64,000 nucleotides of DNA from Scolanthus callimorphus (lineage: Eukaryota; Cnidaria; Anthozoa; Actiniaria; Edwardsiidae): NCBI GenBank assembly GCA_033964015.1, contig CM066923.1:25432168-25496167 (forward strand), given 5' to 3'. How positions within the stretch are numbered: the stretch's first letter is position 1; every line of letters begins with the position of its first letter. Below the pieces are notes generated by a model. The model ran no database searches, had not been told where the DNA came from, and saw only the letters and a list, made by a program, of their open reading frames with translations. Below, piece after piece: positions 33,294 to 44,798 of this stretch. Both the position numbers and the translations under genes were made by a program.

Positions 33294-35411
33294 GTGCTGA
33301 CAGGCCATGTCGGATTAACGTTCTAGAACAAAAGATTTGCTGGCTTGGAAAAAATTTACCCCGCTCAGAAGCAGGTCCGCGGTGCCTTTGAAAATTTGTG
33401 GAATTCCACAATTTTTTATCAACCCTACAAAATTTTGCAGATTGCGGTCGCACTAGTTTTTCACCGATTGATGACAGAATATGACTGAAAATAAACACAA
33501 ATTCCGCTAGTGCGACCCTGCCTAAGTAAACGCATAGACGGCGCTAAATGAAATTGAGTGCTTCTCTCCGGAAAGAAATTCTGTTGAAGATATTATAAAA
33601 TGGGAAAACATGCTATTTATTTAAATCTATTCGGCGGGTATATACAATTTTGTATACGATTCCAAATAAAAATGTCTGCCTGTGCCCTGGTGCCGCTGTG
33701 TGCAGGGTTGGGTTTTCCACAGTTGTGGAACAGGGTCCCTAAAATCGACATTTATATATTCGCTATGTCAGCTATGTCGAGCTTTCATCAATAAATACTT
33801 TAATCTTAGTTCCTTTTATTCGACCCGGGGTACCTTTATTTGAAACTTTTCTAGAACAGGAGGATTTTCGCAAAATACTCTAGAACAGGGTGCATGTGGT
33901 ACAATCCGGGAACTAACTACCCCTCCCGTGTTAAAATTGGGTTCCGTTCGAAGACATTTCTGCTTCCTTGTCAAGTGTCCCACATGGATCTAGCCGATAA
34001 CCTACCAGCACAGTGACTATAATATTCTCAGTGGGACTACGTTAGTTGTTCATGCTTATAAAATGGGTATGGCCGGGCGTTTCCTCACCTGGGCGAGTCG
34101 CTTCTCAAGGATTGCGCCTGCCAGCGCCGAAATCTATAGCTATCATATCCGAAAAAGCCGCTAAAGCATGGACACTGCGTATGTCAAATGATTCTGCAAG
34201 ACATCGCTCACAATAAATTTTGTAACTTTCGTTTTCGTTTGCGACCTTTCCTGTTTTGTTTTGTCTTGGGTTTTACTTCCGGTAGGATAATATCACGTGA
34301 CCTATGCTCATCAAAACGAGCTGCGCGCGGGAACGAAGCACTCGACTGGGTTTCTCTTAGATTTCTGCTGAAAATTGGCCAAAGTAGTTCACTACAACGC
34401 GTAAGAAACCGTAGGTAGGTACAAATATTGTGTTTCTGTATTGTGGCTAGCAAAAATGAGGATTCTGAGGGACTAGATAGTCAGAATTGACAGAATCAGA
34501 TCGTAGGTGTTGCTCTGTCACACAACGTCATTGATAGCTCTTTGACAGTCGTCCCAGAAGCTGTAGAAATGGCTAGCAACCATGTAAAATCTCTCAAACA
34601 AGCTATTCAAAGATGATAGACCTGGAAGATAGTGGGACGTCTGTGTATGTTAACCTGTTATAGCTAGAGAAACGACATTTACACCCCTTGCAAGACGCGA
34701 CGCCGCCATTTTTAGTAAATACTTTCGAAACAGTGGAATGTTTACATTTGGTCTGCTTCCTTTGACCGGCTATAAAGGTCGCTTTGCAGCAGTGTAGTTT
34801 GTCTCTCCTTTGTCTCTCCCTGCTTTTTTGTTATATCTCGCGAATGTGAATTTATCTGATTAAATTAACCAAGGGAAATTAAAATACGCTACAATGCAGT
34901 TAGAGTTGTGGGCATAAATGATAGGGCAAGAATGCAAAACATCAACAGCTGAGTTCCACCCCTACCATTTCTAGACAGGTGTTTTGCTACATGGGGTGAT
35001 TAAAATTTTACGGCTAGGCTTGGAGTAGGATTCCTTGGCATTGGTAAAATCCATGTAAATGCAAATCATGTCACATCAATTTAGACTCCATTGAAGCTAG
35101 GAGGTTGTGATATTGTTTAGAAATTTGTGTCAATGGTTATCAAATACAGCCAGAAACTCTCAATATTCATATTTTGATAATGGAAAGGATCAAGTTACCA
35201 TAGTGAATTTTTAAAAATTTGGAATGATTGCACAAATTTTAGGCCTTTAGTTCATATTGTTCTATGGTCAAAGAAAAAGTTGAACAGGCATTCTTCAAAG
35301 ACTGGTTACATTGCTAGTTTTTTTTTTCCAATGGCAGAATGGTGTGGGATGTGATTGAAAAAATCAAGAACTTTTATCCCCTTCTTCAGCAGGTTTTCAT
35401 GTAAACACAGC

Positions 35412-35443
<32 letters not shown>

Positions 35444-35599
35444 CCCTCAGGAGGTTTTCATGTGAACTCAGCCCCCTCCCACGCGCACACACATACATTG
35501 TCTCAAATGAGTCATTTCACTTCAAAATCGGCACCCATTCACTTTCCTCATTTTTTTCCCCAGACTTGTATTCTAACAAGTTTCCAGCGAACCAAACCT
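33294..35599. other. Interval upstream of TLCD5, no coding exon found
   Basis: No coding domain was seen. A C homopolymer of 30 bases (35411-35440) lies between two partial copies of CAGG(AGG)TTTTCATGTAAACACAGCC; the second copy reads GTGAACTCAGCC. A pyrimidine tract ending CCCCTCAG at 35450 could be an acceptor for an untranslated first exon. Confidence 0.4.
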
Positions 35600-36285
35600 A
35601 TGGAAAATCTATTGGAGATAGTTACAGCAGTATTGTCATGCTTCTTTATCTGGGTTTCACTGTACTGCATAGTCACTGCTGTCAACTACCACAGAAGTGC
35701 TGAGTGGAACTGTTGTGTGGTTACTGTTGTACATGCCGTAATGAGTACAGGGCTATCCTACTGGTGTGCATTCCGAACCGGGCCATGGCCTTTTGACGTT
35801 TTTGGATCAGCAAGCACTCAATTTCAGATTCTTATTGGGACAATAACTCTTGGCTATTTCTTGTTTGATTTTATCTGGTGCCTCTACATGGGAACAGAAG
35901 GCTTTGGAATGCTGCTCCATCACTCTCTGTCGTTATTTGGAATAGGATATGTACTTCTCACTGGGTACTCAGGAGCAGAAATTGTGGCAACTATATTTGG
36001 ATCAGAATTAACAAATCCTTTTCTACAGCTAAGATGGTTCCTACGCACGACTGGTAACTACGAGTTACGTCTGGCATATGTTAATGATTTTATATTTATG
36101 GTATTGTTTCTGTTCCTAAGACTTGGACCAGGGTCCTCTGTTCTTTATTGGAGCCTTATTTCGGACAAACCATCCCCTGTCGTCAAGGCAGGAGGGATGG
36201 GTTATATCTTGTAGGTGTAGTATGGGGATTCCAAATTCTTCTTTTTGCAAGAAAACGATTTTTTGGCAAGAGAAAGCAAATGTAA
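35600..36285 (+). CDS. TLCD5: TLC domain-containing protein 5 (TMEM136)
   Basis: Single coding exon starting MENLLEIVTAVLSCFF. The protein follows vertebrate TLCD5/TMEM136 closely in order: EWNC, then HAVMSTGLS, GPWPF, TLGYFLFDFIWC, a LLHHSLSLFGI block, then FGSELTNPFLQLRWFLR and VVKAGGMG. These fall in several hydrophobic membrane segments of a TLC (TRAM/LAG1/CLN8) fold. The stop at 36212-36214 comes early. Shifting one base at the G run near 36192-36201 continues the alignment (VGVVWGFQILLFARKRFFG) to TAA at 36283-36285, giving about 228 residues, close to the family's 240 or so. A single lost G is the simplest explanation. An in-frame ATG at 35462 is rejected because the extension is low-complexity repeat. 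TLC proteins act in ER or plasma membrane lipid processes; the role of TLCD5 is poorly known. Confidence 0.93.
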
Positions 36286-37062
36286 CACAAGATTGGCTGT
36301 TTAGTCAATGTCTTGTTATGTCTAGAATTTAGATATGAATTGATTCCACATTTTCTTAAAGAAAACAAATGTAATGCTAAAATGAATGTAAATAGTTATA
36401 ATACTTTCAATATTAGAATACATTAGAGCTCAATAATATAATTGCACATCAATAACTTTTATAAAAGGTAATAACAGCATCACATTGATTGACATGTAAA
36501 TTTATCCCACAAAATAATGTAATAAATACTCTTTGAGAACATATAGATGCAGCTCAATAAGCACACGCTGCATGCTGGATGGGAATGCAATAACTGGAAT
36601 AGTCCACTATTTGGTAAAAGAAACAAAATAAGGAGCATAATATGAACATCATGGACCATTGTCTTAAAAGGGACCAGAGCACTGAAGGGTAGCAATGGGT
36701 ACCTTAAAATTTCGAAAGTCTCAGTAAAATATTGCAAAATCTCGCAATCTCTGCATTTTTTTTTCCGCACGTCTCGAAGTCGCATTTTTCTTGGAAATTG
36801 GGCCATCTCAGAATCTCAGAATTTTTCTACTGGGTCTTAGAGTCTCTTTTTTATTATTATTCTGACTTGTAAGCAAAGCACGTGATACCGTCAGATGCAT
36901 GGACATCAAACCAAGGACTAAAAAAATCAAGGCTATTTTTATGAAGGGCAAACATAATGAATGTATGGTCATATTTGGCAATAATACATGAAACAGCATC
37001 TTAAGATGGATCTTGTCAGTCTTTGAACCAAGAACTTTAAAAGACATTGGTTAATTTAATTG
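36286..37062. other. Spacer between converging TLCD5 and RSPH1
   Basis: AT-rich sequence. The part at 36690-36845 is a worn repeat with TCTCGAAGTC and ATCTCAGAATTT words, related to the intron repeat at 20130-20375. Any remaining 3' exon of RSPH1 would lie here or just above, but none was recognised. Confidence 0.4.
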
Positions 37063-37202
37063 GCTGATTTACAAACTGCAAGTCATCAGGCTGATTTCTT
37101 GTACATTTTTAGTGTCTGGCCCAATTGTTCTTTGAGCAGATCAGATATGTTGCAGCTCCCACTAAAGTTGGCCCTTAAAAAATCAGTTTGCAAATCAGCC
37201 AC
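37063..37202. mobile_element. Short MITE (about 140 bp)
   Basis: GGCTGATTTACAAACTG at the left is mirrored by AGTTTGCAAATCAGCC at the right. It lies 28 bp from the Harbinger-type MITE that starts at 37231. Confidence 0.65.
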
Positions 37203-37230
37203 AGCATTGCAAACTCATCTCTGCTCTTTA

Positions 37231-37546
37231 AGGCTCGTTCACACGGCACAATCTTGGCTGCGATTTGAAGTGCGATTTTTGCGGAGATCGCCGACCTCAT
37301 ATCGCGTGGGTTGAACGGCTGGCGATTTGGCTCTGCAATATTTGTCATTTTGTTGTTGATCCCAAGAAATCGCACCCGCATTGCAGTGGAATTTGGACAT
37401 GTTCAAAACGCCTGCAATGTCGCGGTGACAAGTGAAATCGCCATAAGATCGCCGGCTGTTCACACCACGCGATATGACATCGCCATGAGATCCCCATAGA
37501 AATTGCTCCTCAGATTGCAGCTGAAATCGCGCCATGTGAACGGGCT
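37231..37546. mobile_element. Harbinger-type MITE, TTA target duplication, copy 2
   Basis: The ends AGGCTCGTTCACACGGCACA and, in reverse complement, AGCCCGTTCACATGGCGCG are flanked by TTA (37228-37230 and 37547-37549). GCGATTT/AAATCGC arms match the MITE at 29787-30083. Confidence 0.88.
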
Positions 37547-37619
37547 TTAGAAGTATCTTTAGTACTCTATATCATGTCTAAGCTATAATGGTAGAAGCTT
37601 GTGTGTTTATGGTGAGCTA

Positions 37620-40600
37620 TCATACAGGAATGACTGGTGCAAGGGCCACACATTTCCACACAGGGATCCTAGTTGGTTCCTCTTCCTCATCATATCTACT
37701 TTTTTCTGAAAATAATAATAAATTATATTATTTATTTGTTATTATTTCCTTTCCCCATAGGGGAAAAAACAAAGGCAGAATTCTATTTTGAGTCATGAAA
37801 AACAGACAGACAGAATATACTATGTCATATCTCATAATTTTTGTACAATCCTTATTTTTTGTTTAGTAGGCTGCAAAACCTGCTGGATTAAAGTGCTTTA
37901 AAATGGATGGTGTTTTCCGTCAGCACACTTGCCTGAGGATCAAGTGCTATATTTTCTCACTCCCAAAATTCCCCCCTCCCCCCCAAAAAAAGAAAAAAAA
38001 ATATTAATAATAAAACCCTTCTTGAGAGTTGCATGGTTCCTGCCTCATTGAGCAGGCATTGGAACCTCAGCTGATAGGTCTGCATCATGCTAGTGACTGT
38101 ACCTTCTCAATGATATGGTAGATTCCATACTGTATGAAGCCCTTCTCAAATGTGTATTTGCCAGGCCCTGATGGCTAAACACAAAAACATGGTAACAAAT
38201 ACTCAAAGGAGGACAAAACAAAACACAAAGCAAAAAATAATAAAGGTGGGGAGGGAGGGAAGAAAGATATCACAACCTGCCTCGTACCCAGGCATCTCTA
38301 CTTAGTGGAAAAGATGTCATCATTGACGAGAAAGGCGCTATAGAGTAGTCAAGTGATGACGTCGCAAAAAACAAAATTTCGATTTAGCAATATTTGTCCT
38401 TGGATTTGGAAAGAGCATAATAAATGATGCTACACACCAAAATTGAGGCACATCGGTTGAAACGTGACCGAGATATGGCCCCCTGAATGCATAATTTTCT
38501 TTAAGAAATCACTGTATGTTTGGTTGCGTTCATAAAGTTTTGAACGCAGTCCAAAATACAGTGATTTGTTAAAGAAAATTATGTATTCAGGTGGCCATAT
38601 CTTGGTCGCGTTTCAACCGATTTGCCTCATTTTTTTGCATCCAATTCTCTTTCCGCTTTGTCTTTCATTATTTGTGGACTAAAATCGGAAATTCAAGATT
38701 TCTCAAATTTATGACGTCACACTTGAGTACTCTATTGATAAGCGAGCAATATGCATCATGGGAAGGACTAGTGTTAGCGCAATGCATGATGGGAAGCCTT
38801 GACCCTTCCCATGATCCCCTGAGCACTTCACTCACTACTAGTTTTGCTCGGCCGGAAATCCGCAGGAACGCGCGTGGGTATGAGGCAGTATCGCAACCCC
38901 TTTTCATAGACAGCATTGATAATTATTTTAATATGGACTACACAAAAAAGGACCAGACATTTTGATATTTTCTAATTTTGAAATAGCTTTGCTAGGTCCA
39001 AAAGGCCCATTGGGAGCTGTCAATAAAAAACATGGTGCATCATGTCATGCCCTTTTGCATGACCTATTGTAGCTAATATCACACTGTACAGTTTGACTTC
39101 ATTTGCTAAAATCCTTGTTCGTATGGTGCATACTATTATAGATTTGCTGAAAGAATCTGGGGGTTCTGCCAGTCACTTGGTTCTGACATGAGGCAGCACC
39201 CACATGCCTGTCGGAACTCAAATGTTGTGATTCCTCCTTAAGATCTTTCAGTATTATAGTTACCATGTTATTAACGAAGTTCCCTTCGAATATGTGGTCA
39301 CTGAAGACCATCCTCCCTGGCCCATTCATGAATCCTTTCACCCATGTACCCTCCAGCTGTACACAAAGAAAATAATCAGTGCTGTAGCTAGCAGGTGAAA
39401 TAATAATTTTAGTGTCATACATACATACATTGTCAATGTCAATGTGGAGAAAAATTTATAGCCACATTTCCATGAAAGGGGAAGGGGAATTTCCCTATCG
39501 ACACATTGGCCCCCTGGAATTTTCATTAAAAAAAATACAGTGGCCCACTGGCAACCTGGAATTTCCCATCCCCTGGGTGGGGTGGGAAGTAGGTGTGTGT
39601 GTGGGGGGGGGGGGGGGGTTATGGGTCGCTTGTGCAATTCCAGAAATTTTCCATCAGATACCAAGACAGACAGGCCTTTTTTATCCTTATTCAAGCTGAC
39701 CGTCAAAAGTTACCTGAGGAAAAAGTCCCTTGGGTTAAGCATTATATAGTCCACCCCCCCCCCCCCCCTCAGGTCACTTGCACCCCCACCTCACCATAGG
39801 ATAGTGCTGCTCTGCCTACCAACCTTAATGCATGCAGTTGTCAGTTCTACCCCTTATGCTATCAAAGCCATGCCCCCCAGGGCCGCCATATCCCTGTTTC
39901 TCATACCTTGATGCCATTCTGTTTGTCAGTGTAGGTACCCTTGCCTTCCTTCATGTTCTTTACCCACTCCCCCTCATATGTATCACCATTGATGTAGTAA
40001 TATGTACCAACACCACTTTTTTCATCATTTAACCACATCCCTAAAATAGCAGCAATAAAGTTCAGAGCTGGGACTGCTGGTCATTGGACATTGTCCAATC
40101 AAAATTGTCAAATGTCTGATAAATGGACATATTGTCAATTGTAAAATGTCTGATTAATGGACATATTGTCAAATCAAAATTGTAAAACGTCTGATTAATG
40201 GACATAATTGTCCAATCAAAATTGTCAAATGTCCGATTAATGGACATATTGTCAAATCAAAATTGTCAAATGTCTGATTAATGGACATATGTCCAATCAT
40301 GTAGGAAAAAGTATTTCCATCTCTGAAGTTTCTGTCCGACAAATTTCCATATTTTGCATTTGTTCACATGGTTGTTTAAGTGGGTGGCAAGTAGCAGGTT
40401 GGCTTAAAAAATAGGAGGGTTCATATCCTCATAAAAAGGAAAAACATCCTCTGATAATTTAAGATAATTTAACTTGATTGGAGTATAAGAAGCTAGGGCT
40501 TTCCATTAGCTGTATGAACCCTGGAATTCAAGATTCAAATATTGGAACAGATTGCGGCTTTTGGCAAAACATTTGCAATGAAACAGAACAAGATAAGCAA

Positions 40601-41634
40601 TTATTGTTCTAAACCATTGAAAAATTTGGAGCATGCTATGGCACTGTCTCTTGGCAATAATCTTGTAGATATAGGAAGTTAACTAATTTATCGATATCAT
40701 CAGATTCTGTACCTTCGTATGTGGATCCATCTGGGTAGATAAATGTGCCTTTCCCATTTTTTCTGTTATTCTCATAAAATCCGACATATCTTGCACCCTT
40801 TCTGAAGTGATATGTTCCCTTTGGAAAGACATTATTAAGTTAGAATACAAAAAAGGAAGATAACTTTATAGTTCAGTGTGACTAATAGTAGGAAATGCTA
40901 ATGTTCTGCATGTGATAACATGACACAATGTTCGCATAACAGAAAAAGAATTGGTTTTCCTTCAACTACAGCTCACTACACTCTTGTCTAACAGCAACTC
41001 AAAACACAAGTCAAGCCATTCACATTTTTCCCTCGTCCATAACTTACTATATTTTTTTCAAAGCCCAATCACTAATGATAAAAAAACGACATCAAAATAC
41101 TTAGTTAATAGCGAAATAAGCTAATGCATTTATTTTTACTACCGTTTGATCTGACCCTAGATTCTTGGGATCTTGTAACGTGGAAATGAAAGAGAAGTCA
41201 TCGTATTTTCATACCCTTCCTTGACGTTTTCCGTTCCAGTAACTGCCAGAATACATATCTCCGTTACTATGAAGAGCTTTTCCATGTCCATGTCGCTCAC
41301 CGAGCTCATTTCTCTCGCCTTCGTACTCCTGAAAATCAGAAACAAATCAAACTTGCAGTCCATGCAGTGACCCGATCTCGTTCATCATGTTGTTGTCATT
41401 ATGACAACAACATGACGAACGAGATCGGGTCACTGCATGGACTGCAAGTACGCGATTCTTGTTGCAGAAGCGTCACTCATAGCGATAGTTTTCTGGCTTC
41501 ATTTATTTCGAAAACGTTTTATTTCGTTTCGACAAAGAAGTCACTATTTTAAGAATGAAGACTCCGCCATCTTCGTTTTCACTTACCCCGAGGTCACCAA
41601 TGCCCAGGTCGAAATCATCATCAGAGTCGTCCAT
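37620..41634 (-). CDS. RSPH1: Radial spoke head 1 homolog (MORN repeats)
   Basis: Exons on the minus strand are 41634-41587, 41328-41215, 40818-40713, 40040-39907, 39356-39264, 38174-38103 and 37705-37620 (stop TGA 37622-37620; it could instead be spliced at GTATGA after VIP). All have GT..AG sites and the first six join in phase. The protein begins [16 protein letters not shown], then [18 protein letters not shown], the usual start of RSPH1. MORN repeats follow: [53 protein letters not shown], then [12 protein letters not shown]. The tail has an acidic YDEEEEP followed by PVWK, as in RSPH1. RSPH1 is a structural protein of the radial spoke head in motile cilia and flagella. The last exon reads in frame only if one A is missing from the A6 run at 37700-37705. 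C-terminal sequence may be incomplete. Confidence 0.95.
38338..38737. mobile_element. MITE in the 5.5-kb repeat-rich part of RSPH1
   Basis: TAGAGTAGTCAAGTGATGAC at the left is mirrored by GACGTCACACTTGAGTACTC at the right. The inner arms share GGCCATATCTTGGTCGCGTT-type sequence. It lies in the intron between RSPH1 exons 5 and 6. TA may be the target. Confidence 0.75.
39379..39660. mobile_element. Diverged GCCGTAGCTAG-type MITE with a G run
   Basis: It starts CAGTGCTGTAGCTAGCAGGT and contains ATGTGGAGAAAAATT, as in the element at 45930. Sixteen G residues lie at 39603-39618. The right end is unclear. Confidence 0.5.
40072..40305. repeat. Minisatellite of about 44 bp in RSPH1 intron 3
   Basis: About five units of ATTAATGGACATATTGTCAA plus ATCAAAATTGTCAAATGTCTG. 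The open frame across it on the minus strand is a period artefact. Confidence 0.85.
41351..41449. repeat. 99-bp near-perfect palindrome in RSPH1 intron 1
   Basis: ACTTGCAGTCCATGCAGTGA and CCCGATCTCGTTC lead to a centre at TGTCATTATGACA, then the reverse complement follows with one mismatch. The arms are about 48 bp with almost no loop. Confidence 0.93.
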
Positions 41635-41639
41635 ATTCT

Positions 41640-42735
41640 TTTGAACAATTGTTCCCTAGAGAATTTCAATTCCTATTCTAGTATTTTGTGTGTGCCGTTT
41701 CGAGGTTTTGTTTGATTTTGTCTCAAACTTGCAGCACTTGGCGGTTTGGAAGTGCCTCAAGCTCCCTCAAGCTCAAAATGGCCGCCGCATAATCCTCGTT
41801 TCCAGGTTCCCGACGTGAAACGGGCAAGGAAATTTGCGCAGCAGTCCAGAGCAAGGACGCGTCTATAAAGACGCACCCACAGTCTCGCGGCTTTTGAATG
41901 AGCCTCGCGAAATCCGGCCCGAAATTTGATAAACGCATTTCATCAAGCCTCAGAGAAAGGGTAGATGAACATGCTTTGTGTACGGTATAGTAAACAAAGC
42001 CCGTCAGGAGCCAAGGAAGTACGCTACCTCGACTATAGGTTAGATGAAAGCTTCTATTGATTGGCTCCTGAGCCAACAAGGTTATATTATTCATGCGCAC
42101 AACTGCGCGACGCAGATGACGAAGTTATTAATATTCATGTGCGCGAAGCGCGGCCCAGTTATTGACGAATTTCTATGCTTGTATTACGTCGAAAACTCAC
42201 GCTTACCTATGGGGTCATCTTTCAAACATATAGTGACTTGCCCGCGCCAGGCCTATCATTGCAGGGCATTTTTGGGAGAGTTTGCTTTTCTTCGTCAAGA
42301 GACACTTGAGTCTTGTAAACGGCGTGAGGGTAGTGCCTTTGTTGCCTCTTGTGTTGCTCAAAGAGTATATTAGATGTCATTCTTAGATGTCGAAATTTTT
42401 ATAGGGAAGTTGCTGAAATAACCACTATCGGCATCTGTTTTACCCTCTTCAACGTCCAAATGTTGCTGAAAAAATATGACCCTCCCCCGAACAGAGTGAA
42501 AAAAAATTGGACCCTGCCTTAAAACACGCGAAAAAAATTAGGACCCTCACCACAAAAATAGGAGCCTCTCTTGCAAACGACCAACATGTTTGCCGTGTTT
42601 GAACCTGACATTCAAAAGTATTTTTTTTTTCATAACTGCGGCTTTGGCGATGGAGCTATATTTATTGGGCTTCCTGTGTTCTTGTTTTATAAAGCGAAGA
42701 ACGCCTTGGAGAAATCTTAGTCCAGTCACTCCACG
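41640..42735. other. Interval between divergent RSPH1 and the propeller gene
   Basis: It holds a repeat (42007-42090, ACGCTACCTCGACTATAGG to GATTGGCTCCTGA) that recurs at 48827-48905 with GATGGGCTCCTGA. No coding exon was recognised. The interval probably contains both promoters. Confidence 0.4.
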
Positions 42736-43804
42736 ATGGATTCGACGAAAGCAGAGTCTAGATACCGAAAGTCATCACCGAAAATCATCTCCAACAACTG
42801 TGTTGCTGAAATTAAGATTCCTCGCAAGATAAGCCATCCAGTATCCGTGGATTTAGCGCTGCACTTGGTGCATACGCCGTTTTAGATGGAAACAACAATA
42901 TTTTGGTATGGAATCCCGTTACTGGAAACATTCTGGCTGAAAGCGTGTTTGCGAGCGACGGGCCAGTCGATATGGCGTTTGTTTCTGGAAATGAGATCGC
43001 CGTAACATATGTTGATCCGGACGAGGGAGGAATTCTTACTGTTCTGACACTGGAAGAAGGCGAAGGTTGCAAGGATTTGGGCGCTTTTGATGAAGTGGAG
43101 TCGCGAAGCGTTCACTTGCCGAAACCAGCTGCAGGATTTGCTTCTAGTGGCCCTCACAAAAGTATTGTGATTTTTGTTGAACATTTTGCTGCGGGCTATG
43201 TCCTCGAGCTTGAGTTAGACTGGGAAAGTATGGAGATAATAGAAGAGAGGCTGATTTCGCACGACGGTTTTTATTTAGATGGACATAGACCATCCGTGTG
43301 CTGCAGTAGTGATTTCCACGTGTTTTATGCAGATCTGGAAGGTGTGAAAGGCGGTCACTTTCGCCTAATAAATAGACCTGGCGACAGACAGATACGTTTT
43401 TGCTCTATACAAGATTGTGTTGTACGTCTTAGAGAATACAATTTGAATAAGAGCACCATTATTTCAACATAGTTGATGGTCTAGCATGTGATGGGAAAAA
43501 CCTTATAATTGCAACCAATGACACCATTTTTGCAAGTGATTTAATCCACCCAAGCCATGAAGCAAGTCTCATTGCTTCAAATATCTCAGGCCCAATTAGG
43601 CTTCATCACCTTGGGCAGTTAATGGTTGGTGATGAAAAAGCCATCAAGATTTTTCGTTATCACAACAACAACCCCTCACCACTACAGGAGTCTTGCAGAG
43701 AAGTAATACATCAACATATCCATGTGGAGTCCAAGAATTTGAAGAGTGCAGTGTGCAACTTGGAAATACCATTCACACTAAAACATTTCCTGTTGTATCA
43801 ATAG
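42736..43804 (+). CDS. Uncharacterised propeller-like protein, about 355 residues
   Basis: Intronless frame starting MDSTKAESRYRKSSPK. Blocks look like WD40/PQQ blades: GFSAALGAYAVLDGNNNILV followed by W-N-P-V-T-G, later VTYVDPDEGGILTVLTLEEG, VYADLEG-like HVFYADLEG, DGKNLIIATNDTIFASDLIH and LMVGDEKAIKIFRY. The frame must change twice, at about 42836-42842 (CATCCAGTATCC) and 43458-43466 (CCATTATTTCAAC). In each case one missing base in a short run restores continuity. The protein ends HFLLYQ. A WD-type scaffold is inferred from the spacing of strand-like segments; no orthologue is named. It could be a true gene with base errors or a young pseudogene. It is divergent to RSPH1. Confidence 0.55.
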
Positions 43805-44070
43805 TTTATCCATACATTAAGAGTATCTGGTCAACTTGACACCACAACAAACTCAACACCACAACAAACTTGACACCACCAAAGACCAAGTAGCCACCAG
43901 TTGCAAGTGGTTGTTTTATACAACAACAATCTGGCAATGATGAAGATTCCGCGAAAATTGTCATTTTTTTCCCGCGACGTGCCAGAAGCCCTGTAAAAGT
44001 GACTGGGCTGTTAGTCTTGAGAGGTGCGATCAACAACACACCAGTGAAGAAAGGCGGTATTTCTTTTATT

Positions 44071-44308
44071 GGGCAATTCCAGAAAATAAATCCCACGGGC
44101 GGCACTAGTTTTTGAGCCCCCCATGCATCCAGAATTTCCAAATGGTTTACCCCCATGCATATAGAATTCCGGGCAGGTTAAAGAAATCCAGCTTCGAAAA
44201 CCCCCCCTTGCAATCAGAATTCCAAGCTCTCAAACCCCCCATCCCATCGGAACTTCCAAATGCCGCCCGTGGGGGGGAGGGGGGTACCTTTATTTTCTGG
44301 AATTGCCC
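44071..44308. mobile_element. MITE with GGGCAATTCCAG ends
   Basis: The ends GGGCAATTCCAGAAAATAAA and its reverse complement are flanked by ATT (44068-44070 and 44309-44311). Inner arms carry CCCACGGGCGGC and GCCGCCCGTGGG. It lies between the propeller gene and the 3' end of POLA1. Confidence 0.85.
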
Positions 44309-44798
44309 ATTACGGGTGTGGCGAGAAGCCATTGCGAGGCCATGGATCAACTAATTTGCCAAATAAGGCAAACAAGCCAGTCCCGTACCAGGTTCCGGAG
44401 CCACTGATTTAGGACCATCCACTCTGGAATTCCAAGTGATTCAAAAAGCCTTGTTGGTTTGCACAGTACTTTATTACAAATATTACAAGTGACATCCACC
44501 TGAGCACATTTTCTGTTACTGTGGAATTGTCACGGAAATGAACGACACGTAACTATTGAATTCCAAGAAATGCTGCTTGACTCAAAGAAATGCAAGGACT
44601 CCATCAATTAGCTTTTATCTTTGGTCCATGTTCATGATTGTTTTATCGGCTAAAAGGTTGGCAACGTTATCTTGCGTGACAATTCGTTACAAGGAAATAT
44701 TGTGAAGAAACGCTTGAATAACTTTACAACCTTTAATTACATGACTTACGAACCGTCACCGATCGTTGCGTGACTAATAGCAGTCACGCTTTAGGTCG

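Noticed and set aside
35462..35599. An upstream start for TLCD5 adding 46 residues
   Set aside because: The extension (APSHAHTHTLSQ) comes from CACACA and pyrimidine repeats and is not shared with the family; MENLLEIV aligns with the usual N-terminus.
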